Source: Adlercreutzia sp. ZJ176 (lineage in GTDB: Bacteria; Actinomycetota; Coriobacteriia; Coriobacteriales; Eggerthellaceae). From it: 64,000 nucleotides of DNA. Below the pieces are notes generated by a model. That model saw only the letters and a program-made list of their open reading frames with translations, did no database searches and was not told the origin of the DNA. Of the stretch, positions 54,132 through 63,582 are shown piece after piece. Where the stretch lies: positions 25,365 to 89,364 of the forward strand of contig NZ_JAAKEC010000014.1 in the NCBI RefSeq assembly GCF_011038975.1, given 5' to 3'. Numbering within the stretch: position 1 is the first letter of the stretch; every line of letters begins with the position of its first letter. A program made the translations under genes and the position numbers.

Positions 54132-55691
54132 TTACGCCTGGGCGACCTCCGCCTCCGGGTCGATGACCTTCGCGGGGCCGAGGTCCTTCACGCTCTTGCC
54201 GACGGTCTTCTTCAGCACGATGAGGGTGCCCAAGGTGAGCACGACGCCGATCGGCAGGCAGATGAACGCGTTCTGCACGAAGCCCGCGATCACGAACATC
54301 ACGAACGAGATGGCCGCCATGGTGATCACGTAGGGCAGCTGCGTGGACACATGGTCGACGTGCTCCATGTTCGCGCCGGCCGATGCCATGACGGTGGTGT
54401 CTGAGATGGGCGAGCAGTGGTCGCCTGCGACGGCGCCCGCCAGACAGGCGGAGATGCCGATGATGAGCAGCGTCGGGTCGTTCGAGAAGATGGGCATCAC
54501 GATGGGGATCAGGATGCCGAACGTGCCCCAGCTCGTGCCCGTGGAGAAGCCGAGGAACACGGCGACCAGGAAGATCACGGCGGGCAGCAGGTTGAACAGG
54601 CCCGGAGCCGCGCCCTCCATGAGGCCGGCCACGAACACGTCGGCGCCGAGCAGGCCGGTCATGTTCTTGAGCGACACGGCGAAGGTGAGCACGAGGATCG
54701 CGGGCACCATGGCGTTGAAGCCGCTCACGAAGGAGTCAGACGCCTCGCGCAGCGTGAGCAGGCGGCGCGCCAGGAAGTACAGGAAGGCGAACGTGATCGC
54801 GATCAGCGAGCCCCACGGCAGGGCCACGAAGGCGTCGGTGTTGCCGAACGCGTCGATGATGCTGCCGGCGGTCTCGCCGCCGAAGAAGCCGCCCACGTAG
54901 AGCATGCCGCCGATGCAGCATATGATGAGCACGATGATGGGCACGAGCATGTCCCACAGGCTCGCGCGGGTGTTCTTCACGGCCACGTCGCCGCCGAGCG
55001 AGCCGAGCTTGCCGTTCTTGTAGGCCTCGATCTCGGCCTTGGCCATCGGGCCGTAGTCGAAGTTGAGGAAGATGAGGCCGACCACGAACACGATCATGAG
55101 CAGCGAGTAGAAGTTGAACGGGATGGCGTTGATGAACAGCTCGATGCCGTTGACGTTGAGGTCGGAGGCCACGCCGGAGACGGCGGCCGCCCACGAGGAC
55201 ACGGGCGCGATCATGCAGATGGGCGCCGCGGTGGCGTCGATGATGAACGCCAGCTTCGCGCGTGAGACGTTCTTCGAGTCAGTCAGCGGGCGCATGACCG
55301 AGCCGACCGTCAGGCAGTTGAAGTAGTCGTCCACGAAGATGAGCACGCCGAGTGCGAACGCCGCGATCTGCGTGCCGACGCGCGACGTCACGTGCGTGGC
55401 GGCCCACTGGCCGAACGCGCTGGCGCCGCCGGCCTTGTTCACGAGGGCCACCATCATGCCGAGGAGGACTAGGAAGATGAAGATGCCCGCGTTGTCGGCC
55501 ACGGCGGGGATCATGCCGTCGTTGACGATGGCGTCGAGCGTGGCGACGGGGTCGAACCCGGCGACCAGCAAGGCGCCCATGAGTATGCCGACGAACAGCG
55601 ACACATAGACTTCCTTGGTTGCCAGGGCGAGCACGATGGCGACGAGGGCCGGTACCAACGCCCAGGCGGTGTTGACAAATTCCACTTCCAT
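54132..55691 (-). CDS. NhaC-family carrier under lysine riboswitch control, probable lysine transporter (LysW type)
   Basis: 519 residues with about twelve membrane segments. IFVDDYFNCLTVGSVMRPLTD and AGDHCSPISDTTVMASAGA are NhaC-family signatures; that family includes Na+/H+ and malate/lactate antiporters. A lysine riboswitch covers its leader, and NhaC-like proteins behind lysine riboswitches were predicted as lysine permeases (LysW) by comparative genomics. I infer lysine uptake, or lysine-linked pH or sodium balance. Start: ATG 55691 has GGAAAGGA too close; the GTG two codons in has better spacing. Confidence 0.85.
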   Translation of the reverse strand: MEVEFVNTAWALVPALVAIVLALATKEVYVSLFVGILMGALLVAGFDPVATLDAIVNDGMIPAVADNAGIFIFLVLLGMMVALVNKAGGASAFGQWAATHVTSRVGTQIAAFALGVLIFVDDYFNCLTVGSVMRPLTDSKNVSRAKLAFIIDATAAPICMIAPVSSWAAAVSGVASDLNVNGIELFINAIPFNFYSLLMIVFVVGLIFLNFDYGPMAKAEIEAYKNGKLGSLGGDVAVKNTRASLWDMLVPIIVLIICCIGGMLYVGGFFGGETAGSIIDAFGNTDAFVALPWGSLIAITFAFLYFLARRLLTLREASDSFVSGFNAMVPAILVLTFAVSLKNMTGLLGADVFVAGLMEGAAPGLFNLLPAVIFLVAVFLGFSTGTSWGTFGILIPIVMPIFSNDPTLLIIGISACLAGAVAGDHCSPISDTTVMASAGANMEHVDHVSTQLPYVITMAAISFVMFVIAGFVQNAFICLPIGVVLTLGTLIVLKKTVGKSVKDLGPAKVIDPEAEVAQA

Positions 55692-55750
55692 TCCTTTCCG
55701 TGGAAAGCCTCGCCATGGTTGGGCGTCACAGAGGGCTGGCGCTCGACCAC

Positions 55751-55908
55751 GGCAGCTCTCCGCTTTACGCGACAGTGCGCGGCATGTTCTGCCGCGCCCC
55801 AGGTCCATGCGGTTTCGAGCGCCCGCACGGCCTTCGGCAGCCCACCCTTTCGCCTTGACGTTGCTCGACGTGCCTCCAAGGCTACTGATGAAGGCTGCTC
55901 CTCTGCCA
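55751..55908 (-). promoter_or_regulatory. Lysine riboswitch (L box)
   Basis: On the minus strand the leader follows the lysine aptamer order: GCAGAGGAGCAGCC, CTTCATCAGTA, GCCTTGGAGGC, AAGGCGAAAGGGTGGGCTGC, GCCGAAGGC, a GCGCGGC stem, ACTGTCGCG and GCGGAGAGCTGCC, which closes P1 with the 5' GGCAG. It matches the conserved blocks of the B. subtilis lysC leader. About 60 bases separate it from the start codon, enough for a short expression platform. Confidence 0.85.
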
Positions 55909-56025
55909 TGAACTTGATGCTTATCTTACCAAAGATATGTATATTTTATGCCATGCTTGCATGAAAGGGGCAATAAACCTTGCTCATGCGCATTCTATGG
56001 CGGGGGCGTAACATATGAGCTTGCT

Positions 56026-56052
56026 TTGGCACTCGGTTGGCAGGAGTGCTAA
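56026..56052 (+). promoter_or_regulatory. CIRCE operator at clpC
   Basis: TTGGCACTC, exactly nine bases, GAGTGCTAA: 17 of 18 CIRCE positions. A TAAGAT -10 (56050-56055) overlaps the right half and TTGGCA (56026-56031) is an 18-base-spaced -35, so HrcA bound here would cover the promoter. Confidence 0.85.
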
Positions 56053-56116
56053 GATGGCCTAGACACACGAAAGGCGCGCCACGGTAGGCGCGCATGCAGG
56101 AAACGAGGCAACACCA

Positions 56117-58708
56117 ATGTCATTCGAGAAATTCACGGACAAGGCGCGCAAGGTGCTTGTCCTGGCTCAGGATGAGGCGCGGGCCTTGCACCAGCCCTAC
56201 GTGGGCACCGAGCACATCTTGCTGGGGCTCATCCAAGAGAAGGACGGCCTGGCCGCCCAGGCGCTCGCGCGCCTGAACGTCACCTACGACGGGGTGGTGC
56301 AAGCCATCCGCCAGGTGGTCACCATCGACGAGTCGGCCGACGTGTCGGGGCACCTCTCGTTCACGCCGCGCGTGAAGCGCGTGCTGGAGAACTCGCTGCG
56401 CGAGGCTATGCAGATGGGGCAGTCCTACATCTCCACCGAGCATTTGTTGCTCGGCATCGTGCGCGAGGGTGAGGGTACCGCGCTCGAGGTCATGGGGCGC
56501 ATGGGCGTCACGGGCGACGACGTGCGCGGCGCGCTCAACGACCTCGTGGGCCAGAGCGCCGTCTACGCGGGCCGCACGGGCTTCGAGCCGGCGGGCGGCA
56601 GCTCCGACAGCATGCTCAAGGAGTTCGGCACCGACCTCACCAAGAAGGCGCGGGACGGCCAGCTCGACCCGGTCATCGGGCGCGCGGCCGAGATCGAGCG
56701 TGTCATGCAGATTCTCTCGCGCCGCCAGAAGAACAACCCGCTCATCCTGGGCGAGCCCGGCGTGGGCAAGACCGCCATCGCCGAGGGCCTCGCGCAGCTC
56801 ATCGTGGCCAACCAGGTGCCCGACCTTCTGCGCAACAAGCGCCTCGTCACGCTTGACGTGAGCGCGCTCGTGGCGGGCTCGAAGTACCGCGGCGAGTTCG
56901 AGGACCGCCTGAAGAAGGTCATCAAGGAGGTCATGGACGCGGGCGACGTGCTGCTGTTCATCGACGAGATCCACACCATCATCGGCGCGGGCTCGGCGGA
57001 GGGCTCCATCGACGCGGCCGCCATCTTAAAGCCGCCGCTGTCGCGCGGGGAGATCCAGATCATCGGCGCCACCACGCTCGAGGAGTACCGCAAGCACCTC
57101 GAGAAGGACTCCGCGCTCGAGCGCCGGTTCCAGCCGCTCACGGTCAACGAGCCCAACGAGGAGCAGGCCGTGCGCATCATGGAGGGCCTGCGTGACCGTT
57201 ACGAGGCACATCACCAGGTGCATTTCACCGACGAGGCGCTGCAGGCCGCCGTGTCGCTGTCGAACCGCTACATCCAGGACCGCTACCTGCCCGACAAGGC
57301 CATCGACGTGCTCGACGAGGCGGGCGCGCGCATGCGCATCCGCAACATGACGCTGCCCAAGGAGCTGCGCGAGCTCGACGACGAGCTGCGCCGCATCCGC
57401 GCCGACAAAGACCGCGCGATCGGCGAGCAGGACTTCGAGCGCGCCGCCCAGCTGCGCGACGAGGAGACTCAGGTGAGGGCGAAGCGCGAGGAGGCCGAGA
57501 AGCAGTGGCAGGAGGACTCCTCGAAGAGCGTCCAGCAGATCACCGTGGAGGATATCGCCGACGTGGTGTCGATGTCCACGGGCGTGCCGGTGTCGAGCCT
57601 CACCGAGGCCGAGACCGAGAAGCTCCTGCGCATGGAGGGCGTCCTGCACGAGCGCGTGATCGGGCAGGACGAGGCCGTCACGGCGCTGTCGAAGGCCATC
57701 CGCCGCTCGCGCAGCGGGCTGAAGGACCCGAAGCGCCCCGCCGGCTCGTTCATCTTCCTGGGCCCGTCGGGCGTGGGCAAGACCGAGCTCTCCAAGGCGC
57801 TCGCCGAGTTTTTGTTCAACTCCGAGGACGCGCTGTTGTCGTTCGACATGTCCGAGTACATGGAGAAGCACAGCGTGTCGCGCCTGGTGGGAAGCCCTCC
57901 GGGCTACGTGGGCTTCGACGAGGGCGGCCAGCTCACCAAGGCCGTGCGCCAGCGCCCCTACTCGGTGGTGCTGTTCGACGAGATCGAGAAGGCGCATCCC
58001 GACGTGTTCAACATCCTGCTCCAGATCCTGGAGGAGGGGCGCCTCACCGACGCGCAGGGCCGCACGGTCGACTTCCGCAACACGGTCATCATCATGACGT
58101 CGAACGTGGGCGCGCGCGACATCGCGCAGACCACCACGCTCGGGTTCTCGGCCTCCGGCAAGGAGGGGCTGTCCGACAAGGAGATCAGAAGCCGCGTGAT
58201 GTCGGAGATGAAGAAGCTGTTCAGGCCCGAGTTTTTGAACCGCATCGACGAGATCATCGTGTTCAAGAGCCTCACCGCCGAGGAGATCGGGCAGATCGTC
58301 GAGCTCATGGTGTCCGACCTGCGCGACCGCATGATCGCCCAGAACATGTCGATCAACCTGAGCGAGGCCGCGCGCACGCTCATCGCCAAGGAGGGCACCG
58401 ACGTGGCCTTCGGCGCGCGCCCGCTGCGCCGCGCCATCCAGCGCCTGCTGGAGGATCCGCTCTCCGAGCAGATCCTGGAGGGCCGCTGGACGAGCGGCTC
58501 GGTGGTGGACGTGGACGCGGAAGGCGAGGGGGAGGACGCTCACCTGGTGTTCAACCAGGGCTTCGGGGCCATTCCGGCGCCGCGCAAGCGCGACTCCATC
58601 GCGCGTGAGGCGGAGCTTCTGCTCACGAACTTCGACCTGGGGCATGCCGGCGGCGCCGGCGGCCGCCCCGTCCCCGCAGGCAGCCTCACCGACGGCGCCA
58701 GCGACTAG
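56117..58708 (+). CDS. clpC: ATP-dependent Clp protease ATPase subunit ClpC
   Basis: 863 residues. Two N-terminal Clp repeats ([30 protein letters not shown]), first AAA with [15 protein letters not shown], a UVR-like segment [15 protein letters not shown], and second AAA with [19 protein letters not shown]. The UVR segment and the lack of a long ClpB-type middle domain mark ClpC. It unfolds proteins for ClpP. A CIRCE operator overlaps its promoter; no CtsR site or ctsR gene is nearby. Confidence 0.96.
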   Translation: MSFEKFTDKARKVLVLAQDEARALHQPYVGTEHILLGLIQEKDGLAAQALARLNVTYDGVVQAIRQVVTIDESADVSGHLSFTPRVKRVLENSLREAMQMGQSYISTEHLLLGIVREGEGTALEVMGRMGVTGDDVRGALNDLVGQSAVYAGRTGFEPAGGSSDSMLKEFGTDLTKKARDGQLDPVIGRAAEIERVMQILSRRQKNNPLILGEPGVGKTAIAEGLAQLIVANQVPDLLRNKRLVTLDVSALVAGSKYRGEFEDRLKKVIKEVMDAGDVLLFIDEIHTIIGAGSAEGSIDAAAILKPPLSRGEIQIIGATTLEEYRKHLEKDSALERRFQPLTVNEPNEEQAVRIMEGLRDRYEAHHQVHFTDEALQAAVSLSNRYIQDRYLPDKAIDVLDEAGARMRIRNMTLPKELRELDDELRRIRADKDRAIGEQDFERAAQLRDEETQVRAKREEAEKQWQEDSSKSVQQITVEDIADVVSMSTGVPVSSLTEAETEKLLRMEGVLHERVIGQDEAVTALSKAIRRSRSGLKDPKRPAGSFIFLGPSGVGKTELSKALAEFLFNSEDALLSFDMSEYMEKHSVSRLVGSPPGYVGFDEGGQLTKAVRQRPYSVVLFDEIEKAHPDVFNILLQILEEGRLTDAQGRTVDFRNTVIIMTSNVGARDIAQTTTLGFSASGKEGLSDKEIRSRVMSEMKKLFRPEFLNRIDEIIVFKSLTAEEIGQIVELMVSDLRDRMIAQNMSINLSEAARTLIAKEGTDVAFGARPLRRAIQRLLEDPLSEQILEGRWTSGSVVDVDAEGEGEDAHLVFNQGFGAIPAPRKRDSIAREAELLLTNFDLGHAGGAGGRPVPAGSLTDGASD

Positions 58709-58752
58709 GGGACGGCGCCTGGCATAGCGCCGCTGCCCCGGCTATCCCAGAG

Positions 58753-58786
58753 GAAGGACCGCGCAAGCCCGCGGTCCTTCTTTTTT
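58753..58786 (+). terminator. clpC terminator
   Basis: An 11 bp perfect stem GAAGGACCGCG/CGCGGTCCTTC with a 6-base loop, then six T. Confidence 0.95.
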
Positions 58787-58871
58787 CCCATGGGCTGCCT
58801 GCTCCCTTCGCGCTGAGGTGGGTTTTCTCGTATACTGGGAGCATTGTGTTTTGAGGACGAGGGGAGTTTTC

Positions 58872-59711
58872 ATGTCCAGGACGATCGATCCCATCTATGA
58901 GCCGGAGGCGCTGCGCGCGCCTGACTTCGCGGTGGAGGAGCTTGACTTCGACGCGCTCAGCCAGACGACGCTGACCCTGAAGGGCAAGGTTGACAAGAAA
59001 CCCCAGACGGCGGCTATCATCCTGGCAGGCGGCACAGGCGAGCGCTTCGGCAAGGAGGGCGGCAAGCAGCTCGTGGAGATCGCGGGCAAGCCCATCCTCA
59101 CGTGGTCGGCCGAGGCGTTCGACGCTGTGGGCGACGTGGGGCTCATCGTCATCGTGTGCCCGCAGGAGCGCGCTGACGAGTACCTTAAGCGCGCCATCGA
59201 CCCGTTCCCCTTCGTAACGCCGGTGGTGATGGCGCCCGCGGGCTCCATCCGCCAGGAGTCGGCGTTCTCGGGGCTCGAGTACGTGGGCGAGGAGTTCGAG
59301 TACGTGGTCCTGCACGACGGCGCCCGCCCGCTCATCTCGCCCGACCTCATCCTGCACACCATCAACACCGTGAAGGGCAACTTCGACGCCGACGGGGCCG
59401 TGGTGGCGCACCCGGCGGTCGACACGCTCAAGGTGGTGGAGGACGGCGTGATCATGGGCACGCCTGACCGCAGCGTGTTCTGGAATGCGCAGACGCCGCA
59501 GGTGTTCCGCACGGGCATCTACCGCCGCGCGCATGCGAGCGCGCTGTCCGACGGCTTCGTGGGCACCGACGACTCGGCGCTCATCGAGCGCCTCGGCGGG
59601 CGCGTGCTGGTGGTCGAGGGCAAGCGCGACAACATCAAGCTCACCGTGCCGGAGGACTACGCGATCTTGGCCTCGGCGGTGCGCGCGTTCATGCTGAAGG
59701 GCGTCGAGTGA
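58872..59711 (+). CDS. ispD: 2-C-methyl-D-erythritol 4-phosphate cytidylyltransferase
   Basis: 279 residues. The CTP-binding IILAGGTGERFGKEGGKQL starts near residue 47; VLHDGARPLISPDLI and NAQTPQVFR are conserved. It makes CDP-methylerythritol in the MEP isoprenoid pathway. The 45 N-terminal residues before the domain are extra compared with E. coli IspD. A TATACT at about 58830 and GAGGGGAG before the ATG support this start. Its stop overlaps the ispF start (TGATG). Confidence 0.94.
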   Translation: MSRTIDPIYEPEALRAPDFAVEELDFDALSQTTLTLKGKVDKKPQTAAIILAGGTGERFGKEGGKQLVEIAGKPILTWSAEAFDAVGDVGLIVIVCPQERADEYLKRAIDPFPFVTPVVMAPAGSIRQESAFSGLEYVGEEFEYVVLHDGARPLISPDLILHTINTVKGNFDADGAVVAHPAVDTLKVVEDGVIMGTPDRSVFWNAQTPQVFRTGIYRRAHASALSDGFVGTDDSALIERLGGRVLVVEGKRDNIKLTVPEDYAILASAVRAFMLKGVE

Positions 59712-60223
59712 TGGCCGCGGCTGACCTTCGCGCCGCCGACCTGCGCGCCCTGCGCATGGGTCTCGGCATGGACGTCCACGCGTTCGCCGAGGGCCGCAGG
59801 CTCATCTTGGGCGGCGTGGACATCCCGCACGAGAAGGGCCTGCTCGGCCACTCCGACGCCGACGTGCTCGCGCATGCGGTGGCCGATGCGCTGCTCGGCG
59901 CCATCCGCGGGGGCGACATCGGCAAGCTCTTCCCCGACACCGACCCGGCCTACAAGGACGCCGACTCGCTCAAGCTCCTGGCGGCGGTGGCGGACCACGT
60001 GCGCGCTCAGGGCTTCGAGATCCTCGACGTGGACAGCGTGGTGGCGTGCCAGGCGCCGAAGCTCTCGCCGCATCGCGAGGCCATGCGCGAGAACCTCGCC
60101 CGCGCCATGGGCGTGGACGCAGAGAACGTGGGCGTGAAGGCCACCACCACCGAGTGGCTCGGCTACGAGGGCCGCGAGGAGGGCATAACCGCCTACGCCA
60201 CCTGCCTGGTGGCGCGACAGTAG
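59711..60223 (+). CDS. ispF: 2-C-methyl-D-erythritol 2,4-cyclodiphosphate synthase
   Basis: 170 residues. The zinc ligands in GMDVHAF and LGHSDADVLAHAVADALLGA are present, and the C-terminal KATTTEWLGYEGREEGI is typical. It cyclises CDP-ME 2-phosphate, two steps after IspD; ispE is not in the window. ATG 59711 overlaps the ispD stop; a GTG three bases upstream is equally possible. Confidence 0.96.
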   Translation: MAAADLRAADLRALRMGLGMDVHAFAEGRRLILGGVDIPHEKGLLGHSDADVLAHAVADALLGAIRGGDIGKLFPDTDPAYKDADSLKLLAAVADHVRAQGFEILDVDSVVACQAPKLSPHREAMRENLARAMGVDAENVGVKATTTEWLGYEGREEGITAYATCLVARQ

Positions 60224-60287
60224 GCCGTGCGCGCCGCGCGCCGCCGTGCGCCGCCGTGTGGGCTTCGGCGTGCGAGTGGCGTGCGAG

Positions 60288-61442
60288 TTAGAGCCGCCAG
60301 AGGCGCACGAGCTCGATGTCGTCTCGCTCCGCGTGGTCTTGGACTACGTAACGGCGCAGATAGGGTATGTTGAACATGAGCTTCCCCCGGCCTGCTGCCA
60401 CGATGACTCCCTCGCGGAGCAGGTTCTGCCGTGCTCGGCTCAGCTGCGAGGTGCTTTTCCCGAGCCGCTCGGCGACCTTCGCCGACTTCGCCACATGGCT
60501 CTCGTCGACGCTCTCTGCCATTGCGCGAAGGTAGTCTCGCTCGGCGGGCGCCAAGGCGTCCACGATGGGCGCGAGCGCTCGCCTCTCGTAAGCGGCGAGC
60601 GCGAAGGGCGCCGATTCCGCGACGTCGTTGTCGGTGACGTCGTATCGCCTGTCCGAGACGCGCTCGTTGACGTATGCGATGAGGTAGTAGCCGAGAAGCT
60701 GCATGACGTAGGGATGGCCGAGGCTCTTAGCTTGGAGCGACAGCAGCGCCTCCTCCTGCGCGGAAAGCCCTTTGACGTCGCCGATCGCCTCCCTGAAAGC
60801 ATCGCTGACCTCCCCCGGCGTGAGCAGCCCGAGCTTCTCGTGGACCGAGCGCCTCATATAGGTGCACCCCTCGTAGTGGATGATCTGGTCATGCGCATAG
60901 GGAAGGCCGGCGATGGCGAGCGCCACGTCATGTCCCTTTCGCGACGCCATTTGGAATGCGCCGCAAATTGCCGCCATGTCATCGGACGCGACCTTCTGGA
61001 CTTCGTCGATGGAGACGAAGATGCCCTTGCGTTCCTTCTCGCAGGCTTCGATGAACAGGATCTCGAGGTCGGAAGCGCTATAGCGCGTCGTGCTCGACAC
61101 CGATCCGCCCTTGAGCCTTCCGCCCGTTCCCCAGAGGCTGACCTCGAGCTCGGGTTCGAGGGTCTTGGTGGTTTCGTCGTGGCGCACGAGCTGGCGCACG
61201 AGCGTGTCGACGGGGCTCTCGGAGTTGACGTCGACGGTTTTCCACTCGGCGGCGCGCGCCCTGAGCGATAGCTGCTCGAGCAGGGCCGTCTTTCCGCACC
61301 CGCGGCTTCCCGTGATGAACAGCACGCGATCTTCGCTCCCGCGGTCGATGAGCGCGGCGTCGAACCGGGTGAGGATGCTTTTCCTCCCGAAGAAGAAGTC
61401 AGGCTTGCCGCCGAAGATGGGGGTGAAGGGATTCTTGAACAT
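60288..61442 (-). CDS. AAA-family ATPase with C-terminal winged helix (archaeal ATPase_2 type)
   Basis: 384 residues. FGRKSILTRFDAAL precedes Walker A ITGSRGCGKTALLEQL; Walker B is IFVSIDEVQK; a sensor region reads VALAIAGLPY. The C-terminal 100 residues look like a winged helix (ESHVAKSAKVAERLGKSTSQLSRAR). This is the Orc/Cdc6-like STAND-type ATPase_2 group, often of unknown role. ATG 61442 follows GGAAGAGG. Its codon use is less GC-rich than its neighbours and its promoter region is AT-rich with repeats, so it may be acquired. Confidence 0.82.
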   Translation of the reverse strand: MFKNPFTPIFGGKPDFFFGRKSILTRFDAALIDRGSEDRVLFITGSRGCGKTALLEQLSLRARAAEWKTVDVNSESPVDTLVRQLVRHDETTKTLEPELEVSLWGTGGRLKGGSVSSTTRYSASDLEILFIEACEKERKGIFVSIDEVQKVASDDMAAICGAFQMASRKGHDVALAIAGLPYAHDQIIHYEGCTYMRRSVHEKLGLLTPGEVSDAFREAIGDVKGLSAQEEALLSLQAKSLGHPYVMQLLGYYLIAYVNERVSDRRYDVTDNDVAESAPFALAAYERRALAPIVDALAPAERDYLRAMAESVDESHVAKSAKVAERLGKSTSQLSRARQNLLREGVIVAAGRGKLMFNIPYLRRYVVQDHAERDDIELVRLWRL

Positions 61443-61525
61443 GCGCGCCTCTTCCGATCTCTGTTCTGGGCTGTTCGCTTGGCGTTGCCGATGCTGCCCA
61501 TGAAGCATCGTGTGCTCTAGGTTGC

Positions 61526-61600
61526 ATCTTAATATGCAAATTATGCGTGGTGAATAGATTTATACGTTTTATGCAAATTATGCAAACCTGTTTTGAATAT
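61526..61600. promoter_or_regulatory. AT-rich control region with TATGCAAATTATGC repeats
   Basis: TATGCAAATTATGC occurs at 61533-61546 and 61570-61583, and related TTGCAT and ATGC phrases lie on both sides. The repeats are 37 bases apart, about three and a half helical turns, upstream of the divergent ATPase gene. The rest of 61443-61778 holds no gene; TACAAT at about 61739 is a likely -10 for cysS. Confidence 0.6.
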
Positions 61601-61778
61601 GCGAATGAGCAAGGCGGATGGCTCCTGCTTGCGGGTGCTGTTCGGCAGCCTCTTGCGCATGCGAGGCTCGCCGCCTTGCGTTTTTCGGAGGCAGCGGCCG
61701 TTCTCGCGCTGCTTCCCTCGTCGTGGGTCTTCCCGTGCTACAATTTCGCCATTCGCTTACTACGAGGAGAACCTGACC

Positions 61779-63338
61779 ATGATCAAGCTCTACGATACCA
61801 AGCTGCGCCGCAAGGTGGACTTCGAGCCCATCGAGGAGGGGCACGTGCGCATGTACGTGTGCGGCCCCACGGTGTACAACCGCATCCACATCGGCAACGC
61901 GCGCACGTTCATCGCCTTCGACACCATCCGCCGCTACCTCGAGTGGCGCGGCTTCGAGGTCACCTTCGTGCAGAACGTGACCGACGTCGACGACAAGATC
62001 ATCAAGCGCGCCAACGAGGAGGGCCGCACGGCCGCCGATGTTGCCGCCGAGTACACTGAGGCGTTCATCGCCGACATGCACGCGGCGGGCGTGGAGGACC
62101 CCACGGTGCGCCCGAAGGCCACCGAGGAGATCGACACCATGATCGAGCTCGTGAGCGAGCTCGTCGCGGGCGGGCACGCCTACGAGGTCGAGGGCGACGT
62201 GTACTTCGCCGTGCGCTCGTATCCCGGCTACGGGGCGCTGTCGGGCCGCAACGTCGACGAGATGGAGGGCGGCCACCGCGAGCTGCGCGCCGACGGGCAG
62301 GGGCTCGAGGACCGCAAGCGCGACCCGCTCGACTTCGCGCTGTGGAAGGCGGCCAAACCCGGCGAGCCGTCGTGGGAGAGCCCGTGGGGGCCGGGGCGCC
62401 CGGGCTGGCACATCGAGTGCTCGGCTATGTCGCACAAGTACCTGGGGCTGCCGTTCGACATCCACGGCGGCGGCGCCGACCTGGTGTTCCCGCACCACGA
62501 GAACGAGCGCGCCCAGTCCGAGGCGGCGTACGGCTGCTCGTTTGCGAACCACTGGATGCATTCGGGCATGCTGCAGGTGGCCAACGCCGAGACGGGCGAG
62601 GCGGAGAAGATGAGCAAGTCGCTCAACAACTTCCTGCTGCTGCACGAGGCGCTCGACCTGGTGCGCCCCGAGGCGCTGCGCATGCTCACGCTGCAGACGC
62701 ACTACCGCAGCCCGCTCGTGTTCGGCGACGCGCGCCTGGCCGAGGCCGAGGCTGCGCTCACGCGCATCGAGAACGCGGTGCGCAACATGGACTGGCAGCT
62801 GGACAACGCCGTGGCGGACGCCGATGCGGGCTCCGGTGCCGGTGCTGGTGCCGATGCTGGTGCGCTCGACGTGGCGGCGCTCGAGGCGGCCGAGGCGGCG
62901 GCGCGCGCGGCGTTCACGGCGTCGATGGATGACGACTTCAACGCGCCTGAGGCGCTCGGCGCCGTGTTCGGCCTGGTGGGCGAGGCGAACGCAGCGTTGG
63001 GCAACGCCACGGTGAGCGCGGCTGACGTTGATGGCGTGCGGCGCGTGCGCGACACGGTGGTCGAGCTCATGGGCGTGCTCGGCGTCGACGTGACGAAGGC
63101 CGTCGAGGCGGATGTGGCTGCGGCGTATCCGGCCGAGGTGGTGACGCTCGCGGCCGACTTGGCGGGCTTCGCGGGCGCCGACGCGGTCGAGGCGGTGGAG
63201 GCGCTGCTTGAGGCCCGCGCGGCGGCGCGCAAGGAGAAGAACTGGGCGCTCGCCGACGGCGTGCGCGACGGCCTGGTCGGCCTGGGCTTCGTGATCGAGG
63301 ACACGCCGCAGGGCGCGCGCGTCACGTACGCGGGGTAA
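61779..63338 (+). CDS. cysS: Cysteinyl-tRNA synthetase
   Basis: 519 residues. MYVCGPTVYNRIHIGNART holds a zinc cysteine and the HIGH motif; GWHIECSAMS and FPHHENERAQSEA give the other ligands, and EKMSKSLNNF is the KMSKS loop. An insert of Ala, Asp and Gly repeats (about residues 345-365) precedes the anticodon-binding helices. ATG 61779 follows CGAGGAGAA; the frame is open upstream but not conserved. Confidence 0.96.
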   Translation: MIKLYDTKLRRKVDFEPIEEGHVRMYVCGPTVYNRIHIGNARTFIAFDTIRRYLEWRGFEVTFVQNVTDVDDKIIKRANEEGRTAADVAAEYTEAFIADMHAAGVEDPTVRPKATEEIDTMIELVSELVAGGHAYEVEGDVYFAVRSYPGYGALSGRNVDEMEGGHRELRADGQGLEDRKRDPLDFALWKAAKPGEPSWESPWGPGRPGWHIECSAMSHKYLGLPFDIHGGGADLVFPHHENERAQSEAAYGCSFANHWMHSGMLQVANAETGEAEKMSKSLNNFLLLHEALDLVRPEALRMLTLQTHYRSPLVFGDARLAEAEAALTRIENAVRNMDWQLDNAVADADAGSGAGAGADAGALDVAALEAAEAAARAAFTASMDDDFNAPEALGAVFGLVGEANAALGNATVSAADVDGVRRVRDTVVELMGVLGVDVTKAVEADVAAAYPAEVVTLAADLAGFAGADAVEAVEALLEARAAARKEKNWALADGVRDGLVGLGFVIEDTPQGARVTYAG

Positions 63339-63410
63339 CGCGCGGGGCGGCACCGAGTGCCGGTGCTGGTGCCAGCGCGCCAGCCGCGTCCAAGGCGTGC
63401 CAGCCGTGCT

Positions 63411-63447
63411 GGGGGCGCCCCAGTCACGCTGGGCGCCCCCTCCCTTT
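63411..63447 (+). terminator. cysS terminator 1
   Basis: A 10 bp stem GGGGGCGCCC/GGGCGCCCCC with a 10-base loop, followed by TCCCTTTTCG. Confidence 0.75.
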
Positions 63448-63465
63448 TCGCTGCCTTTCGTTGAC

Positions 63466-63497
63466 GGCCCGCCCTCTGGCTGAGGGCGGGCCGTTTT
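63466..63497 (+). terminator. cysS terminator 2
   Basis: An 11 bp perfect stem GGCCCGCCCTC/GAGGGCGGGCC with a TGGCT loop, then GTTTTCC. It is a second terminator in tandem. Confidence 0.85.
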
Positions 63498-63582
63498 CCG
63501 TCCTTCACATGCCTCCTCTACACTGGGAGTCTGAATCAAGATGACGTGGCGCCTCGGCGCCTGGTGCGAAGGAGGTTGCCTT

